Source: Nevskia ramosa DSM 11499 (lineage in GTDB: Bacteria; Pseudomonadota; Gammaproteobacteria; Nevskiales; Nevskiaceae). From it: a DNA stretch of 64,000 bases. This document shows, piece by piece, positions 47,256 through 55,465 of this stretch. The stretch lies in the NCBI RefSeq assembly GCF_000420645.1, contig NZ_ATVI01000005.1, positions 790,357-854,356 of the forward strand. The letters run 5' to 3'. Numbering within the stretch: position 1 is the stretch's first letter; each line of letters begins with the position of its first letter. A program made the position numbers and the translations under genes. The notes under the pieces are model-generated. The model was not told where the DNA came from. It saw nothing but the letters and a program-made list of their open reading frames with translations, and did not search any database.

Positions 47256-48671
47256 ATGGATGCTGATCCGCCGAGCAAGCCAAAAGCCAGCCTGTCTTCG
47301 CTGAAGACCAGTCCGTTCGCGCGCAACATCGCGCTGACCAAGCTCGGCTTCGGCGCGGGTTCGAAGATCGTCGCCCATTCGCTGATGAACATCTTCCGCG
47401 GCGAGGTCGAGAAGAGCGACGCCAATCGCGAGTTCTATCGCAAGCAGGCGCAGGTGCTTGCCGACGAACTCGGCAAGCTCAAGGGCAGCGTCATGAAGGC
47501 CGGCCAGATGATGTCGCTGTTCGGCCAGTACTTCCTGCCCGAGGAAGCCACCAACGTGCTGGCCAGCTTGCAGGACGACACGCCGCCGGTGGACTGGAAG
47601 GTGGTGGGCCCGGCCCTGGAGCAGCGCCTGGGCCGCAAGCGCCTGGCGGAACTCGACATCAACGAGGAGCCGATCGCCGCTGCCAGCCTCGGCCAGGCGC
47701 ATCGCGCGCGGCGCAAGTCCGATGGCCTGGAACTGGTGGTGAAGATCCAGTATCCGGGCGTTGCCGATTCGATCGACAGCGACATCCGCACCTTGTCTCG
47801 CATTCTGGCGATGAGCCGGCTGGCGCCGAAGGAGATCGATCTGGAGCCGACCTTCTCCGAAGTGCGCGAGATGCTCAAGCGCGAAGTCGACTATCGCGCC
47901 GAAGCCGCATTCACCGAGGAATTCGGCCGCCGTCTGGCCGACGATCCGCGCTTCGTGGTGCCGCAGGTGCTGCGCGATTACTCGTCTGATTTGGTGCTGA
48001 CCACGACCTTCGAGGCCGGCGTTTCGGTGCGCGACGAAACCGTCAAGAAGCTGTCCCAGGCGCGGCGCAATCGTCTGGGCGGCGCGTTCTTCGACGTCTT
48101 CCTGAAGGAATTCTTCGGCTGGGGACTGGTGCAGAGCGATCCGAACTTCGGCAACTACCGCTTCCGGCTCGGCAGCGACAAGAGCGGTGCCGACGATCAG
48201 ATCGTGCTGCTCGATTTCGGCGCTACCCGCGAGTTCGAGCGCAGCTTCATCGACGCCTATGCCGATGTCGTGGCCGGTGCTTCGCTGCACGACCGCGTGC
48301 GCACGCTGAAGGGCGCCGTCGACATCGGCATGATGCAGGCGAATTTTCCCGACCAGGTGCAGAACGCCTTCGCCGAGATGTGCGAACTGATCACCGAGCC
48401 ATTCAATACGCCGGACGATCCGACCACGCCGCCGGAACTCCTGACCGCCAACGGCGACTATCGCTGGGGCCAGAGCCGGTTGCCGATGCGGGTGGCCAAC
48501 ATCGCGGCGCGCAATGCGCTGTCGCGCTACTTCCGGGTGCCGCCTCGCGAGATCGCCTTCCTGCATCGTCGTCTGGCCGGCGTGTTCATCATGCTGGCGA
48601 CGCTCGATGCCGAGCTGAAAACCCGGGCGCCGCTGTTCAAGGCGCTGGGCATTGACGACGAAGCGATCTGA
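47256..48671 (+). CDS. ABC1/AarF/COQ8-like atypical kinase
   Basis: The 471-residue product belongs to the UbiB/COQ8 family, linked to ubiquinone biosynthesis or lipid handling. It has the KxGQ motif (VMKAGQMMSLFGQYFLP), the Ala-rich nucleotide loop (AAASLGQAHRA), the ATP lysine (VVKIQYPG), the catalytic loop VQSDPNFGNYRF and the DFG (LLDFGATREFE). The catalytic loop is of the COQ8/ADCK3 kind (QxDPNxxN), not the bacterial UbiB HADPHPGN. It lacks the C-terminal membrane helices of UbiB, so it is probably a soluble COQ8-like member. Whether it serves ubiquinone synthesis is not shown. Confidence 0.9.
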   Translation: MDADPPSKPKASLSSLKTSPFARNIALTKLGFGAGSKIVAHSLMNIFRGEVEKSDANREFYRKQAQVLADELGKLKGSVMKAGQMMSLFGQYFLPEEATNVLASLQDDTPPVDWKVVGPALEQRLGRKRLAELDINEEPIAAASLGQAHRARRKSDGLELVVKIQYPGVADSIDSDIRTLSRILAMSRLAPKEIDLEPTFSEVREMLKREVDYRAEAAFTEEFGRRLADDPRFVVPQVLRDYSSDLVLTTTFEAGVSVRDETVKKLSQARRNRLGGAFFDVFLKEFFGWGLVQSDPNFGNYRFRLGSDKSGADDQIVLLDFGATREFERSFIDAYADVVAGASLHDRVRTLKGAVDIGMMQANFPDQVQNAFAEMCELITEPFNTPDDPTTPPELLTANGDYRWGQSRLPMRVANIAARNALSRYFRVPPREIAFLHRRLAGVFIMLATLDAELKTRAPLFKALGIDDEAI

Positions 48672-48721
48672 GTACCGCAGCTGCCGTTCATAAAAACCAT
48701 TTTTCACGAGTCGAGACGCCC

Positions 48722-49213
48722 ATGAAATTCGAAGACAGCCATCGCCTGAACAAGCCGGCCGCATCGGTGCTGAAGATGTATTCGGACCGCAAGTACTTCG
48801 ACAAGAAGTACGCGACGCTCTCCGGCGTCAAGGATTTCGAGATCCTCGAATGCGAGACCACCGGCAACAAGTTCCGGATCAAGCACCGTTCGCAGCAGAA
48901 GTCCGATACCAGCGCGCTGCCGGACTTCGCGCGCAAGTTTCTCGCCGAATACAACACGGTGATCCAGCAGGACACCTGGGATCTGGCCAGCGGCGTCGGC
49001 CGTCTGGAAATCGAGATCAAGGGCGTGCCGATCAAGATCAGCGCCGACATGAAAGTGTCGGGCACGCCGAAGGCGACCAATGCCTTCAACTGGAACGTCA
49101 GCTGCGGCATTCCTCTGCTCGGTGGCAAGTTGGAAAAGTTCATCGCCGAGGACATCAAGACCAAGTCCGCCGAGGACGCCGTGCTGTCGAACAAGCTGCT
49201 GGCGGACTACTGA
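48722..49213 (+). CDS. DUF2505-like protein (predicted lipid-binding START-like fold)
   Basis: The 163-residue product resembles the DUF2505 family by its start FEDSHRLNKPAASVLKMYSDRKYFDKKYATL and by the closing helix GKLEKFIAEDIKTKSAEDAVLSNKLL. The strand pattern between (FRIKHRSQQK; GRLEIEIKGVPIKISADMKV) with a long last helix suggests a small-ligand-binding SRPBCC/START fold. No signal peptide is present. It lies 50 bp after the ABC1 kinase gene and just before a DUF2970 gene. Function is unknown; a link to lipids would be inference from fold and neighbour. Confidence 0.85.
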   Translation: MKFEDSHRLNKPAASVLKMYSDRKYFDKKYATLSGVKDFEILECETTGNKFRIKHRSQQKSDTSALPDFARKFLAEYNTVIQQDTWDLASGVGRLEIEIKGVPIKISADMKVSGTPKATNAFNWNVSCGIPLLGGKLEKFIAEDIKTKSAEDAVLSNKLLADY

Positions 49214-49218
49214 TCGCG

Positions 49219-49449
49219 ATGCCCGAGCCCGAGAACAAGCCGTCCCAGGTGAAGCCGCCGAGTCTGCTCGACACGGTCTTCAGCGTGCTGGCTTCGTTCT
49301 TCGGCGTGCAGAGCGAGAAGAACCGGGTACGTGATTTCTCGGCCGGCAAGCCGATGGTGTTCATCGCCGTGGCCATCGTGCTGACCCTGGTCCTGGTGCT
49401 GAGCCTGTGGGGTATCGTCCAGCTGCTGCTGAAGAACGCTGGCGCCTGA
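49219..49449 (+). CDS. DUF2970 small membrane protein
   Basis: The 76-residue product has an amphipathic N-terminal segment (LLDTVFSVLASFFGVQSEKNRVRDF) and one C-terminal membrane helix (PMVFIAVAIVLTLVLVLSLWGIVQLLL), the layout of DUF2970 proteins. ATG 49219 is 5 bp after the preceding stop. Function is unknown. Confidence 0.88.
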   Translation: MPEPENKPSQVKPPSLLDTVFSVLASFFGVQSEKNRVRDFSAGKPMVFIAVAIVLTLVLVLSLWGIVQLLLKNAGA

Positions 49450-49463
49450 GCTCGGAGCAGCAA

Positions 49464-50768
49464 ATGCGCCGCCATTCCCTGCAGGGCAAGCTCGCGGCGG
49501 TGCTCGTGCTTGCCGTGGCGGCCGGTGTGGCGCTCGGCGTGCTGCTCGGCCGCGGCTTCGATGATGTCTGGACCGCGGGCGCCGTTGCGCTGCTGATCGC
49601 GCTGCCGTTCGTGCTCGGCCTGGCGCGCTGGCTGATCGAACCGGTGGCGCTGCTGCTGCGCGGCTTGACCGGCCTGGTCGACAGCTATCGCGATGGCGAT
49701 TTCAGCATTTCGCTGGCCACTGATCGCCGCGATGAACTCGGCGATCTGACCGCGGCCCACAACCAGCTCGGCAGCACCTTGCGCGAGCAGCGTCAGGGAC
49801 TGGTGCAGCGCGAGTTGCTGCTCGATACCGTGGTGCAGAACACGCCGGTGGCGCTGGTGTTGACCGATGAGGGCAATCGCGTTGCCTACGCGAATCTCGC
49901 CGCGCGTCATCTGTTCAACGAAGGCCGTGCCATGAACGGCCATGACTTCACGGTGATCCTGGACAGCTGTCCGGAAGCGCTGCGCACGGCGGTCGCCAGT
50001 GGCGAGGACGCGTTGTTCGGCGTCGAGATCGACGGTGCCGAGGAGATGTATCACGTCTCCGGCCGGGCGTTCCGGCTGACCAGCCAGCCGCATCGACTGC
50101 TGCTGTTCCGGCGCATGACCCGCGAACTGTCACGCCAGGAAGTGGCGACCTGGAAGAAGCTGATCCGGGTGATCAGCCATGAGCTGAACAATTCGCTGGC
50201 GCCGATCTCTTCGCTCGCCCATTCCGGTGCCGAGCTGGCGCGGCGCGGTGATCTGGCGCGGGTCGGCAGCGTGTTCGGCTCGATCGGCGAACGCGCCAGG
50301 CATCTGCATGGCTTCATCGACGGCTACGCGACTTTCGCCAAGCTGCCGACGCCGCGCCTGGAGAAGGTCGGCTGGCGTGACTTCGTCGACAGCCTGCAGG
50401 AGCATGGCCCGTTCGTGATCGACGGCCCGGTGCCGGATGGCCAGGGTCGCTTCGATCGCGCCCAGCTCGAGCAGGTGCTGATCAATCTGCTGCGCAACGC
50501 CCACGAGTCCGGCAGCCCGACCGAGGCGGTCAGCGTGTCGGTGCAGAAGGTGAGTGCCGATTGGCGCATCGAGGTTCGCGACGCCGGCCCGGGCATGAGC
50601 GAACAGGTGCTGGCCAACGCGCTGCTGCCGTTCTATTCGACCAAGCGCAGCGGCACCGGTCTGGGCCTGGCGCTGGCGCGCGAGATCATCGAAGCGCACG
50701 GCGGGCGGATCACCCTCGGCAATCGCGAAGGCGGCGGCTTGCGGGTGATGCTGAGCCTGCCGGATTAG
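49464..50768 (+). CDS. Membrane sensor histidine kinase (NtrY-like, PAS domain)
   Basis: The 434-residue kinase has two membrane segments near the N-terminus (LAAVLVLAVAAGVALGVLL; AGAVALLIALPFVLGLARWL) with almost no periplasmic loop. A HAMP region follows (GDFSISLATDRRDELGDLTAAHNQ) and a PAS domain at about 110-215. The H-box is VISHELNNSLAPISSLAHSG. The N-box is QVLINLLRNAHESG and the G-boxes are RDAGPGMSE and FYSTKRSGTGLGLALAREI. The short hydrophobic region suggests it senses a membrane or cytosolic signal. No response regulator is adjacent. An amino-acid ABC transporter follows 100 bp downstream. Confidence 0.92.
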   Translation: MRRHSLQGKLAAVLVLAVAAGVALGVLLGRGFDDVWTAGAVALLIALPFVLGLARWLIEPVALLLRGLTGLVDSYRDGDFSISLATDRRDELGDLTAAHNQLGSTLREQRQGLVQRELLLDTVVQNTPVALVLTDEGNRVAYANLAARHLFNEGRAMNGHDFTVILDSCPEALRTAVASGEDALFGVEIDGAEEMYHVSGRAFRLTSQPHRLLLFRRMTRELSRQEVATWKKLIRVISHELNNSLAPISSLAHSGAELARRGDLARVGSVFGSIGERARHLHGFIDGYATFAKLPTPRLEKVGWRDFVDSLQEHGPFVIDGPVPDGQGRFDRAQLEQVLINLLRNAHESGSPTEAVSVSVQKVSADWRIEVRDAGPGMSEQVLANALLPFYSTKRSGTGLGLALAREIIEAHGGRITLGNREGGGLRVMLSLPD

Positions 50769-50869
50769 CGCCGGGTTTCCTTAACAGCCCGGCGCAAAAC
50801 CGGTATCGTCCGGACGATCCCTTCTTCTCCAAATCCCGGCTTCGGCACGGGATGTGCCTTCCTCCCGCA

Positions 50870-51820
50870 ATGCCGAATTCGACTTCCCGCTGGTTGTGGC
50901 ACGGACTGGCCGTTGCGCTGCTCGCCGTGTTCGGCGCGTCGCTGTATATCGCCAGCAAGCGCATCGACTACACCTGGCGCTGGGAGCGCATTCCGCAGTA
51001 TCTGATCTCGACCGAAGGCGAAGACCAGAAGGCGCCGTTCGATGGCTTCGTTGCGGTGTCCGAAGATGGCAAGCAGCTGTCGATGACGGCGCTGCGCGGC
51101 TCCGAAACGACGAGCTTCACAGACTTCAGCCGGGTGCTGGTCAGCAATGGCGATCTGGTTTTCGAGGGCGATGTGCTGGCCAAGAAGGACCAGCTGGGGC
51201 CCGGCCCGCTGCTGATCGGCCTGTGGCTGACCTTGAAGATTTCGGCCCTGTCGCTGGTCTTCGCGCTGGTGCTGGGACTGATCGTCGGCCTTGGTCGGGT
51301 ATCGAAGAATCCGGCGGCGCGCGATCTCGCCGCGTTCTATGTCGAAGTGATTCGCGGCACGCCGCTGCTGGTGCAGATCTTCATCGTCTATTTCTTCATC
51401 GGTACCGTGCTGCAGTTGTCGGCCTTCGCGGCCGGCGTGGTGGCGCTGTCGGTGTTCACCGGCGCTTATGTTGCCGAGATCGTCCGCGCCGGCATCGAAG
51501 CGGTGCCGAAGGGTCAGGTAGAAGCGGCGCAGAGCCTGGGCCTGTCCGGCTTCCAGACCATGCGCCACGTGATCCTGCCGCAGGCGACCCGGCGCGTGCT
51601 GCCGCCGCTGGCCGGACAGTCAATCAACCTGATCAAGGATTCCTCGCTGGTCTCGGTGATGGCGTTGACCGATCTGACCAAGGCCGGCCGCGAGGTGGTC
51701 TCTTCCACTTTCAGCCCGTTCGAGGTCTGGTTCGTCGTCGCCCTGATGTATCTGCTGCTGACCGGCGTGCTGTCGATCGCCGTGCGCCGGCTCGAAAAGC
51801 GTTTCGCTGCCCAAGGATGA
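50870..51820 (+). CDS. Polar amino-acid ABC transporter permease
   Basis: The 316-residue permease belongs to the HisMQ/GlnP family. After a first helix ([19 protein letters not shown]) comes an extracytoplasmic stretch of about 80 residues (KRIDYTWRW...KKDQLGPG), then the usual helical core. The coupling motif [30 protein letters not shown] is intact. An in-frame ATG at 50852 is an alternative start. It is coupled to the ATPase gene by a 4-bp overlap. No substrate-binding protein gene is present nearby, so substrate cannot be inferred. Confidence 0.92.
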   Translation: MPNSTSRWLWHGLAVALLAVFGASLYIASKRIDYTWRWERIPQYLISTEGEDQKAPFDGFVAVSEDGKQLSMTALRGSETTSFTDFSRVLVSNGDLVFEGDVLAKKDQLGPGPLLIGLWLTLKISALSLVFALVLGLIVGLGRVSKNPAARDLAAFYVEVIRGTPLLVQIFIVYFFIGTVLQLSAFAAGVVALSVFTGAYVAEIVRAGIEAVPKGQVEAAQSLGLSGFQTMRHVILPQATRRVLPPLAGQSINLIKDSSLVSVMALTDLTKAGREVVSSTFSPFEVWFVVALMYLLLTGVLSIAVRRLEKRFAAQG

Positions 51821-52587
51821 AGAGCCCTATGGCTGGGATGAACGCGACGACCGATACCGTACTGATCGAAGCCCGCAGCATCGAGAAGCGTTATCCGAAT
51901 GGCGTGCTCGGCCTGAAGCGCGCGTCGCTGTCGGTGAAAGCCGGCGAGGTGGTGGTGATCGTCGGACCCAGCGGTTCCGGCAAGTCGACTTTGCTTCGAA
52001 CCTTCAACGGCCTGGAATCGATCACCGGCGGCGAGATCGTCGTCGATGGCCATGTGCTGCATCAGCGCAGTGCCGATCTGCGCAGCCTGCGGCAGCGGGT
52101 CGGCATGGTGTTCCAGCAGTTCAACCTGTTCCCGCATCTGACCGTGCTGGAAAACCTCAGTCTGGCGCCGATCAAGGTGCTGAAGCTGTCGGCAGCGGCG
52201 GCGGAAGAGCGGGCGAGGGCGCTGCTGGTGAAGGTGGGTCTGTCCGACAAGCGCGACTGCTATCCGTCCCAGCTGTCTGGCGGTCAGCAGCAGCGGGTGG
52301 CGATCGCCCGTGCGCTGGCGATGCAGCCAGCGGTGATGTTGTTCGATGAACCGACCAGCGCGCTCGATCCGGAAATGGTCGGCGAAGTGCTGGAAGTGAT
52401 GAAGCAGCTGGCGACCGAAGGCATGACCATGTGCGTGGTCACCCACGAGATGGGCTTTGCTCGCGCGGTGGCCGACCGGGTGATCTTCATGGATGCCGGC
52501 GAGATCCTTTGCGAGGAGCCACCAAGCGCGTTCTTCGACGCGCCGAAACATGATCGCCTGAAGACGTTCCTGCGCCAGATCCTGTGA
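51817..52587 (+). CDS. Polar amino-acid ABC transporter ATP-binding protein
   Basis: The 256-residue ATPase is of the GlnQ/HisP type. Walker A is [12 protein letters not shown], the Q-loop is [19 protein letters not shown], the signature [16 protein letters not shown], Walker [21 protein letters not shown] and the H-loop [19 protein letters not shown] 51817 overlaps the permease stop. The open frame extends far upstream, but that part overlies the permease gene and is not coding. Confidence 0.95.
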   Translation: MKSPMAGMNATTDTVLIEARSIEKRYPNGVLGLKRASLSVKAGEVVVIVGPSGSGKSTLLRTFNGLESITGGEIVVDGHVLHQRSADLRSLRQRVGMVFQQFNLFPHLTVLENLSLAPIKVLKLSAAAAEERARALLVKVGLSDKRDCYPSQLSGGQQQRVAIARALAMQPAVMLFDEPTSALDPEMVGEVLEVMKQLATEGMTMCVVTHEMGFARAVADRVIFMDAGEILCEEPPSAFFDAPKHDRLKTFLRQIL

Positions 52588-52596
52588 AGCTGGATG

Positions 52597-52636
52597 GCAC
52601 TGCAGGCGAATCGGCGAACCGATCCGCCTGCAGTGC
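52597..52636. terminator. Long hairpin between convergent ATPase and secreted-protein genes
   Basis: GCACTGCAGGCG (52597-52608) pairs perfectly with CGCCTGCAGTGC (52625-52636), and inside it ATCGG pairs with CCGAT. It lies 9 bp after the ATPase stop and 15 bp from the 3' end of the convergent gene, so it probably ends both transcripts. It lacks a clear T-run. Confidence 0.65.
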
Positions 52637-52650
52637 TCATTGCAGCGTCG

Positions 52651-53169
52651 TTACCGGATACGCAGACCGTCCAGACCCGGCAGCGAATTGCCGCTGCGGG
52701 TGATCGGCACCGCAACGTTGGAAGAACTGGTCGGCAGGCCGGTCAAGGCGAAGTAGGTGCCGTCGACGAGGCCGATGACTTCGAGCAGCAGCGGCTGAAT
52801 CTTCGGATTCAGCGGCTCCAGCAGGGGAACGGTCAGGTTGTCGATCTTCTGATACAGCGGTTCCAGCGCGTCATAACCCTTGACGAACAGGGTTTCGGTG
52901 CCGGTACCGATCTTCTCCAGCCTGGAGTTTTCGGTCAGGGTCACGGCGAAGCCGCTGACGCCGTTGCGGAAAGCCAGAAATCCATTGGTGGTGTTGCCGG
53001 CAAGCAAGGCCGGCAAGCCACCGAGCAGGCCGCCCTGGAAGCGGTTGCTGCCGGTCAGCAGCGTGTCGAGGGCCTGCGGGACGCGCAGGTTGCTGAGGTT
53101 GCCAACCGCCTGCGCCGAGGCGGAACCAGCCGCTGCAAGCAGTGCCAGGGCCAAGAGGGTACGTTTCAT
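52651..53169 (-). CDS. Unknown secreted protein, paralogue A
   Basis: Not recognised. The 172-residue product has a clear Sec signal peptide (RTLLALALLAAAGSASAQA). The mature part contains AGNTTNGFLAFRNGVSGFAVTL, then ETLFVKGYDALEPLYQKIDNLTVPLLEPLNP, and ends SLPGLDGLRIR. The same blocks, in the same order, occur in the divergent gene at 53451-53933, so the two are paralogues. There are no cysteines, no lipobox and no catalytic motif. A hairpin lies 46 nt upstream of its ATG. A periplasmic or extracellular structural role is possible but not shown. Confidence 0.85.
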   Translation of the reverse strand: MKRTLLALALLAAAGSASAQAVGNLSNLRVPQALDTLLTGSNRFQGGLLGGLPALLAGNTTNGFLAFRNGVSGFAVTLTENSRLEKIGTGTETLFVKGYDALEPLYQKIDNLTVPLLEPLNPKIQPLLLEVIGLVDGTYFALTGLPTSSSNVAVPITRSGNSLPGLDGLRIR

Positions 53170-53214
53170 TATTAGTGTCTCCTTGTTGAATGCAGCTTCC
53201 GTTTGATGCGATCA

Positions 53215-53240
53215 CGGTAGCGCGCGGGGGTGCGCTACCG
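53215..53240 (-). promoter_or_regulatory. Hairpin in the divergent intergenic region, possible 5' leader element
   Basis: CGGTAGCGC (53215-53223) pairs perfectly with GCGCTACCG (53232-53240) around an 8-nt loop. It lies 46 nt before the ATG of the minus-strand secreted gene, so it could fold in its leader. The rest of the 281-bp gap holds ribosome sites for both genes (GGAGA before 53169 on minus; GGAGAAAG before 53451 on plus). I can support no other element there. Confidence 0.5.
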
Positions 53241-53450
53241 AACAGACGCGTGATTATTGCCCAGTAAAAACGGATGAAGGGGATTCACGAACGCTTTGAA
53301 GGGTGAACCCCGGACGAAAGTGCGGGGGCACGGAGCTTGGGATAACCTCGGCTACCGTCGCCAGCGTGAAAATTTCATTCATCCTGGTTCCGGATCACCG
53401 GCGGCCGCGGCCGCAACAACGAAAAACAAGTTTCAGATACGGAGAAAGCC

Positions 53451-53933
53451 ATGAAACGTTACATGTTCGCGCTGGCGTTGTTCGCGGTTGCGGGAAGCTA
53501 TTCGACGCAGACTTTGGCGGCGCCCAACTTCCCTGGTGCCGTGGCTACCTTGCTGTCCGGCAGTGCCCAGTATCCGGGTGGCCTGGCCGGTTCCACGCCG
53601 TTCTTCTTTGCCGGCAACACCACGGAAGGCTTCGTCGCCGGCCGGAATGGCTTCAGCGGTTTCGCCGTGCTCGCCACCTCGGGTACCCCGCTGGAGATGC
53701 TGGGTCTGACCGCCGAAAAGTCGTTCAACAAAAGCTATGACGCCCTGCTGCCGACCTACATCGCGATCGACAAGTTTGCCAAGCCGCTGGCGGCGCCCGG
53801 CGCTGCGCTGACCCAGCCGATTGCGGCGATCATCGTCAAGGGTGCCGGTACGGTGTCCGTCGCGCTGATTGGCAACGGCAGTGCTGCTGCGACGCCGGGT
53901 CTGCCGGGCCTCGCGGGCCTGAAGTTCCGTTAA
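53451..53933 (+). CDS. Unknown secreted protein, paralogue B
   Basis: Not recognised. The 160-residue product has a signal peptide (RYMFALALFAVAGSYSTQTLAA). It shares with paralogue A the blocks AGNTTEGFVAGRNGFSGFAVLAT, EKSFNKSYDALLPTYIAIDKFAKPLAAP and the terminal LPGLAGLKFR. The N-terminus also has an LLSGSAQYPGGLAGS segment matching LLTGSNRFQGGLLGG of A. The divergent orientation suggests an inverted duplication with a shared control region. A strong terminator follows 12 bp after the stop. Function is unknown. Confidence 0.85.
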   Translation: MKRYMFALALFAVAGSYSTQTLAAPNFPGAVATLLSGSAQYPGGLAGSTPFFFAGNTTEGFVAGRNGFSGFAVLATSGTPLEMLGLTAEKSFNKSYDALLPTYIAIDKFAKPLAAPGAALTQPIAAIIVKGAGTVSVALIGNGSAAATPGLPGLAGLKFR

Positions 53934-53945
53934 TCCAGCGGCATG

Positions 53946-53987
53946 AAAAAAGCGGCGAACATCTGAAGAGATGTTCGCCGCTTTTTT
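53946..53987. terminator. Bidirectional rho-independent terminator
   Basis: A perfect 19-bp stem, including the A/T runs (53946-53964 and 53969-53987), has a GAAG loop. T-runs occur on both strands. It separates paralogue B from the convergent nuoN, ending the nuo operon on the minus strand and the secreted gene on the plus strand. Confidence 0.95.
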
Positions 53988-54019
53988 TGTACTGACTGCC
54001 GTCGCCGGCAATCAGAGCA

Positions 54020-55465
54020 TCAGTGCAGTCCGGCCGCCTGGATCGCGGCAATGAACGGCTGCGGATAGAGGCCGAGTACCAGCATCAACACGGCCAGCGC
54101 GACGACCATCGCGCCACCGGTACCCTGGGCCCAGGCCAGCGGCGCCGAGTAACGACGGACCCACGGTGCGCGCAGATACAGCTGCACCATTGCGCGCAGG
54201 TAGTAGTACAGGCCGACAGCGCTGCCGAAGACGACGGCACCGAGCAGCAGCCATTGACGCTTCTCGACACCGGCGGTGATCGCGTAGAACTTGCCGATGA
54301 AGCCGGCCGTCATCGGGATGCCCGCAAGCGATAGCAGCGCCGTGGTCAAGATCGCAGTCAGATACGGCCGACGCCAGAACAGGCCGCGGTAATCCCAGAG
54401 CGTGTCGGCGTCGTGGTTCTTGTACGGGCTGGACATCAGCGTCACCACGCCGAACGCTGCGAGGGTGGTGACGACATAGGTCAGCAGATAGACGCCGACC
54501 GCTTCGGTGGCGAACTGGCCGGCGGCGATGAACGCGACCAGCAGATAGCCGAAGTGGGCGATCGACGAATAGGCGAGCAGCCGCTTGATGTTGTCCTGCA
54601 GCAGCGCCAGCAGATTGCCGAGCACGATCGAGATGATCGCCAGCGCACTCAGCACGTCGAGCAGCAGTTCGTAGTTGTAGGCCTTGGCTTCGATGAAGAA
54701 GCGCAGCAGCACCGCGAACACGGCGACCTTCGAAGCGGTGGCCAGGTAGGCGGCGACCGGCGCCGGCGCGCCTTCGTAGACATCTGGCGTCCACAGATGA
54801 AACGGCGCCAGCGACAGCTTGAAGCCGATGCCGACCAGGATCATCGCGCCACCGACCACCATCACCGTGTAGCCGCTGCCGCTGATCGCGGCGACCTTGG
54901 CACCGATGTCGCTGAACGCCAAGGCACCGGTCTGCGAGTAGATCAAGGCCATGCCGAACAGGATGAAGGCCGAAGCGGCGGCCGACAGCACCAGATATTT
55001 CATGCTCGCTTCGAGCGAACGGCGTTCCTTGACCAGATAGCCGATCAGGCCGTACAGCGGCACGCTGAGCAGTTCCAGGCCGATGAAGAACGAGGCGAAG
55101 TGCCGCGCGCAGACCAGCACCAGGCCGCCCAGCACCGACAGGTTCAGCAGCAGGTAAACCTCTTCCTTGTTGCCGTCATAGCCTTCCATATAGGCATGCG
55201 ACAGGGTCGCGGTGGCCAGACCGGTCGCCAGCACCATCGCCATGTACAGGCAGGAGTAGCTGTCGACGATCAGCAGCGGCGTGACGATCTGCGGCGACAC
55301 GAAGTAGGCGACCACGCAGCCGATCAGCGCCAGATTCAGGCCGATCACCGAGAACGTCGCGTTCCACCAGTGGTGGCGCTTGATCGCGATCGCCGTCATC
55401 ACCCAGACCACGGTGGCACTGGAGAACAGGATCGGCAGCAAGGCCAGCAGTTGTTGGCGGTTCAT
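54020..55465 (-). CDS. nuoN: NADH-quinone oxidoreductase subunit N
   Basis: NuoN is one of three antiporter-like membrane subunits of complex I that pump protons. The 481-residue product begins MNRQQLLALLPILFSSATVVWV and has about 14 helices. Family motifs are FASFFIGLELLSVPLYGLIGYL, LSLAPFHLWTPDVYEGAP and the discontinuous-helix region around LLAYSSIAHFGYLLVAF. The ATG overlaps the nuoM stop. It is the last gene of the operon, ending 33 bp before the terminator. Confidence 0.96.
   Translation of the reverse strand: MNRQQLLALLPILFSSATVVWVMTAIAIKRHHWWNATFSVIGLNLALIGCVVAYFVSPQIVTPLLIVDSYSCLYMAMVLATGLATATLSHAYMEGYDGNKEEVYLLLNLSVLGGLVLVCARHFASFFIGLELLSVPLYGLIGYLVKERRSLEASMKYLVLSAAASAFILFGMALIYSQTGALAFSDIGAKVAAISGSGYTVMVVGGAMILVGIGFKLSLAPFHLWTPDVYEGAPAPVAAYLATASKVAVFAVLLRFFIEAKAYNYELLLDVLSALAIISIVLGNLLALLQDNIKRLLAYSSIAHFGYLLVAFIAAGQFATEAVGVYLLTYVVTTLAAFGVVTLMSSPYKNHDADTLWDYRGLFWRRPYLTAILTTALLSLAGIPMTAGFIGKFYAITAGVEKRQWLLLGAVVFGSAVGLYYYLRAMVQLYLRAPWVRRYSAPLAWAQGTGGAMVVALAVLMLVLGLYPQPFIAAIQAAGLH

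Noticed and set aside
48110-48160. ABC1 kinase catalytic loop looked degenerate (QSDPNFGN in place of HADPHPGN)
   Set aside because: COQ8/ADCK3-type members carry QxDPNxxN, so this is a subfamily feature and not inactivation.
50854-51816. N-terminal extension of the ABC ATPase frame
   Set aside because: It overlies the permease gene in another frame. The ATG at 51817 overlapping the permease stop gives the normal ATPase N-terminus.
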